64,000 nucleotides of DNA from a virus: IMG/VR virus record IMGVR_UViG_3300042477_000480, positions 124,001 to 188,000 of that record, one strand, 5' to 3'. A program made the translations under genes and the position numbers. Shown here one piece after another: positions 8,475 to 14,902 of this stretch. The notes below the pieces were generated by a model. That model worked only from the letters and a program-made list of their open reading frames with translations. It was not told the origin of the DNA and searched no databases. Numbering within the stretch: the first letter of the stretch is position 1; each line of letters begins with the position of its first letter.

Positions 8475-8502
8475 ATATGCCCGCTTTTGGTCTTTTATTT
8501 AG
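8475..8502 (-). promoter_or_regulatory. sigma28-like phage promoter (copy 2)
   Basis: Minus strand reads CTAAAT, 14 bases, GGGCATAT. It lies directly behind the stop of 8506-10731 and faces the 184-residue membrane-anchored gene. Confidence 0.78.
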
Positions 8503-8505
8503 CTA

Positions 8506-10731
8506 TCAGGAGGCGGCCGCAACTCCAGCCCCTGCGCCACCCACAGCAGCCGCTCCGCCAGCCCCATAGGCCAAGCGTTTCCCGGCCGGCACCATCGGCG
8601 ACGCGACCGTCATGCCATACTGGAGCATGGGCTTGTACACATACTTGCCAACCGCGGGCATAACGCCGGATTCATGCGGCTTGTACACCATGCTGTGATC
8701 CGCGGCCGACAGCCCTTGCAGCCGGCGCGGTGAAAGCTGGAACTCCACGGGTGTCTGGCCCAGCGTGCCCTTGATGTTCCAGCCGTGATAGCCCGGGCGC
8801 TGGAGCATTTGCGATTTACTTATGTTTACGCCGGCCTCTGTCAGCTGCTTCGTTAAGCTATCAATGACAGGTTGGTCATAACCGCCCTGCGATGTGAGCC
8901 GAAAGCCCAGCAGGTCATTGGTTATTGTGTCGCCGTGGCCAGCAATACTTTGCGGTGTCTTTACCCGGCCGGCATACACTTGGAACCCTTTGGGCTGAAA
9001 TGACTTCAAGAACTCATTGCCGGCCTGTAACGCCTGCTCACGTTCTTTCTGGAAAACGCCTTGGGGCACATTGTCGCCCAGCGTTGTCATGGGGCCACGA
9101 AATGCGCTTCGAGCTGCGCCCACAGCCTTCGAGATACCCTTGAGACCAATGCGCCGGCCGAACTCCATGAGATTCGCCGACTTTTCTTTTTCGTCGGGCC
9201 AGCCGGGTTGCAACTGGTATTCGTACACGGGCTCGCCATGCAGCAGTTGTTTCTTGGCGAGGGCTGGAACTTTGCCGACCATAGCGCCGGACGGATCGGG
9301 TTGCAGGCGATAGCGTTCCTGCAGCCATTGTTTTTTGTATTCCGGATCTGTTTTGGCCAGCCGCATGAACCCCTGTGTCTGCACAAAGTTTTCGATATCT
9401 TTGGGCGCAAGGGAAACATTATGTAATCTCTCGGGCGGCACGCTCAGGGGCGTAATCTTGTAGTGTGTGCCTTCTTCTAACTGGCGCTTGTGTGTCCGCT
9501 CCGCCAGATGTTTACGCAGCCGGTCGAGAACTTCCTGCTGTTTCTTCTTGTTCCCGGGAATGATGGCGCGCGCTTCCCCTGTCCGGGCATTGTTGTAGGC
9601 CAGTCCGGGGTGCTGCAGCTCATCAAGAATCTGGTGTAAAGACTTGCGCAGGTTCACGCCCTGCACATTGCCCTCAAAGCTGTACACGGCAGACTGCTTG
9701 CCGAACTCATAGGCGCTGGAGCATTTGCAGTTCCACTTGCGCAGAGATTTGTTAATGCGCGAGTCAGGATCTTTGGCCGTGCTGGCGCCAGTGTTAACTC
9801 GACGCATGCCGCACATACGGGAGCAGAAAGAATTCTGGCGCTTGGCCCGGTCGCCCTTGGGGTTACTTTCGGTCACAGGGGCTTTTAAGTTCCCGCCGTG
9901 CTCCCGTTCGTAGCTCTTGCGCCCCTTCTCGTTGAGGCCGCCAGCTTCGTTTTTGCCCTCGCTGCGCTGCCATGCCGGAGTTGACGATATCTTTTCGCTG
10001 CTATTGGCGGTCCCAAAAGACGCATTGCCGTTAATATCGCCGCTGGACGAGATAGCCCCATAAGAATTAATGGGATTGGCGTTGGGAGAGCTACCGCCGC
10101 CTACTGGAGGAAGCTGCCCGGATTGCCCTTGGGCGCTCGCTTGGCCGCCAGCAGGGGCCGCCGGGGCTGCAGGAGCCTGTGCCATACCCATTGGGGGCGG
10201 CGTCGCGGCAGCTGGCATGGCGTATCGTTTAATTCCACTGTTCATCGGCTGTAACTGGGCGTTTCGGGCCTCCTGTTCAGCCTTTTCATTCTCGATCGCC
10301 TGCATAATCGGCTGGGACAAGACGACCGAAAGCTTTTTAAACAAGCTATTTTCCGCTTTTTCCGGCATTTTTTCGCAGATATGGTTTTCCCCCACGGTTT
10401 CTGCCGGCTGGACGGGTTTTTCACCTGCCGCCATGGGTTTATCACTCTGGGGGAGCGTAACTTTAACCGTTGTAGACTCGGCTTTCTTGCAAATTTGGCT
10501 GTAAATACTTACCGCTAATGACTTTGCAGAAAAATCCCAGTTGTTTGGCACCATGGCTGTTTTCTTATTTGTATCGTCGTCGCTGGACTCTGGCTTTTTG
10601 TCTTCTTGAGCCTTGTCAGAGACGTACAGAGGGAGCTTTTTAGGCTTCGGATACTCATGCGCCCAGCGTTTGGCAATATCTGGGTGCGCAGCCCAGAGAA
10701 ACCGTCGCTGTTTTTCTGAGCGAAAGGGCAT
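8506..10731 (-). CDS. multidomain protein with RelA/SpoT-like synthetase domain
   Basis: The protein has 741 residues. The N-terminus (MPFRSEKQRRFLWAAHP...) matches a short motif common in phage proteins. A low-complexity Ala/Pro/Gly region follows (about 165-250). A Cys-rich block at about 285-350 (ESNPKGDRAKRQNSFCSRMCG ... RKWNC) resembles the phage DUF6321-type motif. Residues 582-684 read like the RelA/SpoT nucleotide pyrophosphokinase fold: GRVKTPQSI (588-596), NDLLGFR (Asp606), GYHG (647-650), VEFQLS (Glu663), His679, YK (683-684). The C-terminus is Gly/Ala-rich and hydrophobic. Family enzymes make (p)ppGpp or pyrophosphorylate tRNA ends; activity here is inference. It may be a virion protein delivered into the host. 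Confidence 0.72.
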   Translation of the reverse strand: MPFRSEKQRRFLWAAHPDIAKRWAHEYPKPKKLPLYVSDKAQEDKKPESSDDDTNKKTAMVPNNWDFSAKSLAVSIYSQICKKAESTTVKVTLPQSDKPMAAGEKPVQPAETVGENHICEKMPEKAENSLFKKLSVVLSQPIMQAIENEKAEQEARNAQLQPMNSGIKRYAMPAAATPPPMGMAQAPAAPAAPAGGQASAQGQSGQLPPVGGGSSPNANPINSYGAISSSGDINGNASFGTANSSEKISSTPAWQRSEGKNEAGGLNEKGRKSYEREHGGNLKAPVTESNPKGDRAKRQNSFCSRMCGMRRVNTGASTAKDPDSRINKSLRKWNCKCSSAYEFGKQSAVYSFEGNVQGVNLRKSLHQILDELQHPGLAYNNARTGEARAIIPGNKKKQQEVLDRLRKHLAERTHKRQLEEGTHYKITPLSVPPERLHNVSLAPKDIENFVQTQGFMRLAKTDPEYKKQWLQERYRLQPDPSGAMVGKVPALAKKQLLHGEPVYEYQLQPGWPDEKEKSANLMEFGRRIGLKGISKAVGAARSAFRGPMTTLGDNVPQGVFQKEREQALQAGNEFLKSFQPKGFQVYAGRVKTPQSIAGHGDTITNDLLGFRLTSQGGYDQPVIDSLTKQLTEAGVNISKSQMLQRPGYHGWNIKGTLGQTPVEFQLSPRRLQGLSAADHSMVYKPHESGVMPAVGKYVYKPMLQYGMTVASPMVPAGKRLAYGAGGAAAVGGAGAGVAAAS

Positions 10732-10814
10732 GGCGAAGCTCGTATGTCAGGCGCTGCTGTTTCCCAAGCTGAATACGCTTATTGTGGCATATGAAACGTG
10801 GGAAGAAAAGGGCA

Positions 10815-10823
10815 TGCTATACT
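10815..10823 (+). promoter_or_regulatory. extended -10 promoter for the thioredoxin gene
   Basis: TGCTATACT is an extended -10 element of the host sigma70 type, 33 bases before the plus-strand ATG. No convincing -35 box is present, which extended -10 promoters can tolerate. It differs from the CTAAAT promoters used on the minus strand. Confidence 0.5.
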
Positions 10824-10855
10824 GGCGCGCTGGGGAGTTACAAAAGGAGGCCGCC

Positions 10856-11185
10856 ATGCACGCGCTCAAGACGAGTTTTATTTCGCTGGCGTTGATTCTG
10901 TGGGCTGGGGAAGCCTACGCAGAAACCTTAGAGATGTTTTCGGCTGACTGGTGTAAATACTGTCAGCAGGCGAAAGCAGATTTACTGCCTGAAGATGCGC
11001 TGGTGGATAAATACCGGCTGGAAATCATCGACGTGGACCGGGCCAAGGAACTCGCCAAAGATAACAATATCAAAACCCTGCCCACGTTTATCCTGCGCGA
11101 TGACGAGGGGAAAGAAATTGCCCGCCAGACCGGATATCACGGCCTGCGAAAGTTTAAACGCTGGCTAGAAAATCACACCCGCTAA
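10856..11185 (+). CDS. exported thioredoxin-like protein
   Basis: The 109-residue protein starts at an ATG preceded by AAAGGAGG. An upstream in-frame extension is rejected for lack of a ribosome site. Residues 1-22 form a signal peptide (hydrophobic core, ending AYA). The mature part is a thioredoxin fold with the redox pair in WCKYC (Cys33, Cys36) and the cis-proline loop TLPTF. It would exchange disulfides in the periplasm. It is the only clear gene on the plus strand in this window and has its own promoter, which suggests expression apart from the minus-strand operons. A role in folding exported phage proteins is plausible but unproven. Confidence 0.88.
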   Translation: MHALKTSFISLALILWAGEAYAETLEMFSADWCKYCQQAKADLLPEDALVDKYRLEIIDVDRAKELAKDNNIKTLPTFILRDDEGKEIARQTGYHGLRKFKRWLENHTR

Positions 11186-11245
11186 AATGGCAGGCCGCAA
11201 AGCTTTGTGCCAATTAGGCAGTGCTGTCTTGGAGCGCTGATATCT

Positions 11246-11274
11246 AAAAAAAGAGGGTACGGTGTATACCCTCT
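11246..11274 (-). terminator. intrinsic terminator of structured RNA 1
   Basis: The stem AGAGGGTA/TACCCTCT (8 bp, 7-base loop) is followed by a T run and the tag TTTAGATATCAGCGC. Confidence 0.85.
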
Positions 11275-11849
11275 CCGCGTTAACGTACGCGTTCCACGGG
11301 CCTATCTCTGACTCATCGTCAGTTGGGACCACCCATGCGTTTTCTCTAGAGGTTCTGCACCTCTAGCTACCGCTTGGACATTACATCCGCGCGCTTCTAC
11401 CAGTGAGGTTGCCCATACCCAAACCTCACCAGTTCTAGCGGCACAACACGACGTGCATAACACTCGTGCCACACCCTGTGCTAGATTCGATTGGCCAACG
11501 CAAAACCGCATGGCTCTACACCGTAAGAAACGGAACAAGAAAAATTAGAAACCACCTGCTTTAGACTTTCTTGCGAAAGCTATCACATGGCGTTTCTCCC
11601 GATTGGAGCAGCGCGCCAATCACGCGTCACTGTGCGTAGTTGCAGAGTGAAAATAAGTGCGATGTAGATTTCTCCGGCATTACGGAGACCGCTACAACAC
11701 GGCTTGGTACTGCGACCAACTTTACTGCTGCACTGAACAGCGCTGTCTGTATGATTTCCTCGGGGATATACGAGGACCGCATACTCGGCCAAGCACTCCG
11801 GCTTGCTTTACCGTGGACAGGCATTGCACGATTGATAGGTATTCCCCAT
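11246..11849 (-). ncRNA. candidate large structured non-coding RNA 1 (~600 nt)
   Basis: The stretch between a sigma28-like promoter (11856-11883) and a strong terminator (11246-11274) has no believable protein gene but many hairpins. Perfect stems include GTGAGGTT/AACCTCAC (11403-11429), CTAGAGGT/ACCTCTAG (11346-11366), CTTTC/GAAAG with a GCAA tetraloop on the RNA strand (11566-11579), TCTCCG/CGGAGA (11671-11688), CCTCG/CGAGG (11758-11775) and GATTGG/CCAATC (11601-11621). Size, density of stems and phage/tRNA context recall the large ornate RNAs GOLLD and ROOL, but I cannot assign a class without a covariance search. Confidence 0.65.
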
Positions 11850-11855
11850 CACTAG

Positions 11856-11883
11856 ATATACCCGGTTTTTGCCCGATATTTAG
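11856..11883 (-). promoter_or_regulatory. sigma28-like phage promoter (copy 3)
   Basis: Minus strand reads CTAAAT, 14 bases, GGGTATAT, then CTAGTGATG as in copy 1. It faces the 600-nt non-coding stretch, not a protein gene. Confidence 0.75.
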
Positions 11884-11899
11884 CTGGGCCCTGATAGCT

Positions 11900-11931
11900 A
11901 AAGAAAGCTTGCGCTTTGCGGAGCCGTCGCC
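11900..11931 (-). terminator. weak terminator after the DUF2059 gene
   Basis: Two short stems, CGGAG/CTCCG and AAAGC-GCAA-GCTTT, precede TTTCTTTAGCTATC. The T run is interrupted, but the AGCTAT tag seen behind other terminators is present. Confidence 0.4.
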
Positions 11932-11948
11932 TCCGCTGCCGACATGCT

Positions 11949-12326
11949 TTAGCTCGCCGTGAGCCGCTCGAAGATCGCGAGGACCTCCGGCATCTTGGTG
12001 TTGACGATTTCCTTGATTTCGTCATTCACCGCGACTTGAATCGGACCGGCGTTCTCAACCCACTTCTGCCCGACACCGGCGGCGAAGAAGTCGGCCAGCG
12101 CGGCCATCTCTTCGTCGGTGAAGTTTTCACGCAGGTGGCGCGCCATTACGGGCGCGAACGTGTCGATCGTGAAGACCTCCAGAAAGGCGGCCTTCATTGA
12201 CTCGACCATCTGGGCTGGCAACAAGCCATTGCCCATGTTTTCGATCATGTTCTTCACCATCGTGTCGAACATGTCACCGGCACTGATCACCGCCAGAAGC
12301 CGATCAACCGACGTCGCAGTTTCCAT
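11949..12326 (-). CDS. DUF2059 domain protein
   Basis: This 125-residue helical protein contains ENFTDEEMAALADFFAAGVGQKW (broken here at FTDEEMAALADFF and GVGQKW), the hallmark of DUF2059. That domain occurs mostly in bacterial, often exported, proteins of unknown function. No signal peptide is seen here. Two ATGs lie two codons apart; the second (12326) has GGAG at a normal distance. The leader begins TTTCACGGAG, shared with several genes of this region. It is followed by a weak terminator and then the promoter of the structured RNA. Confidence 0.72.
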   Translation of the reverse strand: METATSVDRLLAVISAGDMFDTMVKNMIENMGNGLLPAQMVESMKAAFLEVFTIDTFAPVMARHLRENFTDEEMAALADFFAAGVGQKWVENAGPIQVAVNDEIKEIVNTKMPEVLAIFERLTAS

Positions 12327-12443
12327 CGTCATTTCTCCGTGAAAGCAGGAGTAACCACAGCTTCAGCATGCAACGCGCATGTGAACTCCAACCGGGTTAC
12401 CGTGAGAGCGCCGCAGGGCAAGCCTACAGCATATCGACATCGC

Positions 12444-12665
12444 TCAGTTCCGGCCGTCCCACTCGAAGGTAGCTTCGAGCGGATTGGCTGCCGGACGAAC
12501 CTTCCGCGGTTTGCGCGAAGGCTTGGGGGCTGGCTTGGACGCCGGTGGTGGCGGCGGCTCAGACCAGCGCTGCGCTAGATCCACATACTCGGAATACTGC
12601 TGAGACGCAGCACCAATCCAATAAAGAACCGCGCAGGCAACCACGATCCAGACGAACGCTGACAT
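12444..12665 (-). CDS. small membrane protein with Pro/Lys-rich tail
   Basis: The 73-residue protein has an N-terminal transmembrane helix (about 3-21), then a proline- and lysine-rich tail (PPPPPASKPAPKP). AAAGG lies before the ATG. It is served by the sigma28-like promoter at 12746-12773, with an 8-bp leader hairpin between. Function unknown; single-helix proteins with Pro-rich tails can be spanin-like or membrane anchors, but no lipobox or partner gene supports this. Confidence 0.62.
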   Translation of the reverse strand: MSAFVWIVVACAVLYWIGAASQQYSEYVDLAQRWSEPPPPPASKPAPKPSRKPRKVRPAANPLEATFEWDGRN

Positions 12666-12707
12666 ATTTGCACCTTTCTCATGGGGTGTCCTTCATACAG
12701 GTTACTG

Positions 12708-12733
12708 GGGCGTAATATTTATGGCTTACGCCC
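12708..12733 (-). other. 5'-UTR stem-loop behind promoter
   Basis: GGGCGTAA and TTACGCCC form a perfect 8-bp stem, about 13 bases after the -10 box of promoter copy 4. Confidence 0.6.
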
Positions 12734-12745
12734 ATCGTTCACCTA

Positions 12746-12773
12746 ATATGCCCGCGTTCTGGCGCAAATTTAG
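12746..12773 (-). promoter_or_regulatory. sigma28-like phage promoter (copy 4)
   Basis: Minus strand reads CTAAAT, 14 bases, GGGCATAT. The CTAAAT box overlaps the TAA stop codon of the 38-residue gene upstream. Confidence 0.77.
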
Positions 12774-12886
12774 AGCGTCAAAAAGATGATCAGGTCGAGG
12801 TCGTCTTCGTCCTCGTAGTCCCAATCTTCGCTCCCACGAGCGGAACGGGGCGGAATGGCGCAGGGCTGGCTCGTTGTCGCTGGCAT
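12770..12886 (-). CDS. 38-residue acidic peptide
   Basis: A very short frame starts at an ATG preceded by GGAGG at good distance. It encodes a neutral N-terminal half and a strongly acidic C-terminal half (EDWDYEDEDDLDL). Its TAA stop is embedded in the next promoter, the same stop-to-promoter arrangement seen at larger genes here, which supports it as real. Unknown function; acidic phage peptides of this kind sometimes mimic DNA or inhibit host enzymes, but nothing specific shows that here. Confidence 0.55.
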   Translation of the reverse strand: MPATTSQPCAIPPRSARGSEDWDYEDEDDLDLIIFLTL

Positions 12887-12957
12887 GGTCTAGCCTCCGG
12901 ATTTAGATATTTGGACCGAAGGGCTATTTTACAAACCAGCCTGCTCCAGATTGTTAT

Positions 12958-12985
12958 CTAAATCGGCTACAGGCACCGGCGATAT
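12958..12985 (+). promoter_or_regulatory. possible plus-strand copy of the sigma28-like promoter
   Basis: CTAAAT, 14 bases, GGCGATAT on the plus strand. Spacing is exact but the -10 box departs from the seven minus-strand sites. It would drive a transcript antisense to the end of structured RNA 2. May be chance. Confidence 0.25.
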
Positions 12986-12991
12986 ACGCAA

Positions 12992-13077
12992 TTTGACGTA
13001 AGTGTTTGCAACACAAAGACTTACGTCAAAAAGGTATTCCGGTTTGACGTAACATGTTGCGGCACAAGGACTTAGCG
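12992..13077. repeat. 12-bp inverted repeat with a degenerate neighbouring copy
   Basis: TTTGACGTAAGT (12992-13003) and ACTTACGTCAAA (13019-13030) are a perfect inverted repeat with a 15-base spacer. A diverged copy starts with TTTGACGTAA at 13043. It may be an operator or a transcribed hairpin. Confidence 0.5.
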
Positions 13078-13086
13078 CTAATAGCT

Positions 13087-13111
13087 AAAAAAAGCGGCGC
13101 CGAAGCCCGCT
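13087..13111 (-). terminator. intrinsic terminator of structured RNA 2
   Basis: Stem AGCGG/CCGCT with a loop of about nine bases, then a T7 run and the tag TTTAGCTATTAGCGC. Confidence 0.72.
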
Positions 13112-13771
13112 CGTGTCCGGTTTCATCACATGGTCGGATTCCACGCCACTGGGACAGACTAATGCGCTAGCCCGCCCGGTGGTGTTATATGCGCTTAAGG
13201 GCAACAGCAAGTAAGTGCGCAGTTACTTGTCGGCAGCAACGATGCGCATACCGCACCGCCTATGCTGTTGGGTCAGCCACTCACACCCATAGGGTCTTCT
13301 ATGGGTGGAGCCTTTGAGGCCGCTGACCAGAACCTTCGCATTGCCGAAGCGAACGCGTCTAGGTTGTTAACACAAGCAACGCCCACGGAGCAGGTACTAC
13401 TACCCGCCTTGACCCCGTGATCCGTTTATTAGGCTACGTATACCATTGGGCTCAACTTATTAACGCTGATCAGGCGTTAGTTTGTCGGGCTATTGATATA
13501 CCGCAGGACTTTCACCTGCACCCCCCGCTCTCCTAAGTACTTTTTTATGAGCACAGTCGAGGAAGGAACGCTCGTTTGCACACCATAGCACTCGCTTGTA
13601 TGGCTTAACAGGGCGCTACCCCCGTGCAAACTCCATTGCCTTAACGCCTACCCCCACGAAATTCAACCACCAAGGTTGCTCCCCATCCCTTGCGGAATGG
13701 GCCTCAGTGTGCGTGCACCCAGAGATTAGTTCATCTCACACGCTTCCGTAGGCGCTGCTTGTGTTAACAAC
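13087..13771 (-). ncRNA. candidate large structured non-coding RNA 2 (~690 nt or longer)
   Basis: This stretch has no convincing gene but is full of pairing. On the minus-strand RNA, bases 13771-13745 pair with 13389-13363 in an unbroken 27-bp helix; the two non-Watson-Crick pairs are both G-U. It closes a domain of about 355 nt that contains GTTTGCAC/GTGCAAAC (13574-13631), GCAGG/CCTGC (about 13503-13519) and TAACGC/GCGTTA. Downstream are CACCCATAG/CTATGGGTG (13284-13307) nested in GGTCAGC/GCTGACC, and CAAGTAA/TTACTTG (13208-13229). It ends in a terminator at 13087. The 5' end is not defined; it may be processed from the transcript starting at 14115. Resembles GOLLD/ROOL-type RNAs in size and setting; class not established. 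Confidence 0.7.
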
Positions 13772-13879
13772 GCTAATAAATCCGACGCATTGCCATATTT
13801 CCACGTTACGCGTCGGACGTACATGGGGCCGGGCTTCGACCCCAGCGGACTGATGCTCACCCAGTTCGTGTAAAACTCC

Positions 13880-14071
13880 TTAGTTACGATTGACGTGAAT
13901 GATAAACCCCTCGCCGAACGGTAGACGAAAAGCAGGGTCTGCAATAATCTTGCCATTGACCTCGACTCTTTCCTCGACGATTAGCCGCCGAGCAATGTGC
14001 TCGTCGACAGGCGTTTTGGAAAAAGGACCTACCTCGACCAGATAGTCTACGAGTGTTTGTTCTTTGGCCAT
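13880..14071 (-). CDS. small S4-like RNA-binding protein
   Basis: The 63-residue protein reads ...DEHIARRLIVEERVEVNGKIIADPAF...GEGFIIHVN. This is the pattern of an S4 RNA-binding domain: a helix-turn with ARRLI, then 'V.VNGK...DP...G..I.V'. It is a stand-alone S4 domain with no attached enzyme. AAGGAG precedes the ATG, and a sigma28-like promoter lies 50 bases upstream. It sits immediately upstream of structured RNA 2 on the same strand, so it may bind that RNA, a tRNA or the ribosome. A second S4-like domain is found in 14903-15316. Confidence 0.68.
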   Translation of the reverse strand: MAKEQTLVDYLVEVGPFSKTPVDEHIARRLIVEERVEVNGKIIADPAFRLPFGEGFIIHVNRN

Positions 14072-14120
14072 TTGAAACTCCTTGTGGTTGTTTAACTAAC
14101 GTCCCAACCGTGCACACAAT

Positions 14121-14148
14121 ATATGCCAGCATTTGACCGGTTATTTAG
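14121..14148 (-). promoter_or_regulatory. sigma28-like phage promoter (copy 5)
   Basis: Minus strand reads CTAAAT, 14 bases, TGGCATAT. It follows the stop of 14152-14367 directly and faces the S4 gene and structured RNA 2. Confidence 0.76.
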
Positions 14149-14151
14149 TTA

Positions 14152-14367
14152 TCAAACCAACCGGTCAATTGCTGCCACAATTGCGGCCGAATACCGCAAC
14201 CCGATATCTTCGGCCTCACTGCCCTCGCCGTACGCCTGCTGCAGTTCTTCCTGCATCTTGAGTACGGCGGCCCTCGTCTCAGCCAGCGTCCGGCGCATGT
14301 CCTTGAGCTGGATTTCCGGCGCTGTCTTGTACCGCAACCCCGCCTTCGTCGTCACTTGCGGTTCCAA
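14152..14367 (-). CDS. small helical protein overlapping the next upstream gene
   Basis: The frame encodes a charged helical protein (APEIQLKDMRRTLAETRAAVLKMQEELQQAYG...), probably coiled coil. The start is uncertain. A TTG at 14367 has AAGGAG at ideal distance and gives 71 residues; ATG starts farther upstream (14442 or 14538) would create a longer overlap with 14279-14590. The two frames overlap out of phase, so coupling or a frameshift product is possible. No known family. Confidence 0.5.
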   Translation of the reverse strand: MEPQVTTKAGLRYKTAPEIQLKDMRRTLAETRAAVLKMQEELQQAYGEGSEAEDIGLRYSAAIVAAIDRLV

Positions 14368-14590
14368 ATCGCTCTCCTTCTTTCTCACACAGGTCGTCCA
14401 CCATTGGTTGTTCCAGTTCGTCGCCGCCTGATGCGTTGCCATGTTGCGTCTCTTCGAGGAAATAAAGAATGTCGCTGATCGCGCCATCGACAGCACTGAC
14501 CGCTTGTCGAATCTTGGTCTCAGCGACGCATAGTTCACGTTTTGTTTTAATCATCGTCTTCAGCGTGTCAACTAAAACTCGCCTTGTCAT
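14279..14590 (-). CDS. small helical protein with acidic tail
   Basis: The 103-residue protein has an N-terminal helix-rich half (VLVDTLKTMIKTKRELCVAE) and an acidic/glycine-rich C-terminal half. The ATG at 14590 has AAGAAG before it. Its 3' part overlaps 14152-14367 in another frame. Unknown function. Confidence 0.5.
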   Translation of the reverse strand: MTRRVLVDTLKTMIKTKRELCVAETKIRQAVSAVDGAISDILYFLEETQHGNASGGDELEQPMVDDLCEKEGERFGTASDDEGGVAVQDSAGNPAQGHAPDAG

Positions 14591-14602
14591 GTGCACTTCT
14601 TT

Positions 14603-14887
14603 CTAGCGCAGAGCATCGAACGATTCTTGCAGGCCTACCGCGCGGTCGGCCAGAAACCGAGCCACGCGATCCATCACGTCGATGATGCCTTGGTTTTTGT
14701 ATACCCGCCGGGCCTCCGTCGGCGAGTACGCACCAAAGCACGTGACTTTCAGCAGTATGGGCGAGCCGCGGTCGGTCACCTCGACCTTTTCGATGTGACA
14801 CATTTGGTCGCCCACGATGCCATCTTCCAGTGCGCGATTGCATGTATCGCGCAGCGCCTCAATGAACCAGCGCATGTTGTTGTCCAC
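14603..14887 (-). CDS. conserved-looking small protein, unknown
   Basis: The 94-residue protein starts at a GTG with AAAGGAG six bases upstream; no better ATG fits. It looks like a small alpha/beta fold: an N-terminal helix, beta-like stretches (HIEKVEV, PILLKVTCFG) and a C-terminal helix. It sits between the S4-like gene 14903-15316 and the overlapping pair below. No family recognised. Confidence 0.62.
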   Translation of the reverse strand: MDNNMRWFIEALRDTCNRALEDGIVGDQMCHIEKVEVTDRGSPILLKVTCFGAYSPTEARRVYKNQGIIDVMDRVARFLADRAVGLQESFDALR

Positions 14888-14902
14888 TTGCTACTCCTTT
14901 GG

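Noticed and set aside
11302-11538. 78-residue minus-strand frame inside structured RNA 1
   Set aside because: Composition looks random, no ribosome site, and it runs through several perfect hairpins.
12895-12910. CTAAAT near 12900 as another phage promoter
   Set aside because: No ATAT-type -10 box at 14 bases; the site only precedes the ribosome site of the 38-residue gene.
13726-13956. 76-residue minus-strand frame at the upstream edge of structured RNA 2
   Set aside because: It overlaps the S4 gene, has no well-placed start, and its 3' part is one arm of the 27-bp RNA helix, so the sequence is better explained by RNA structure.
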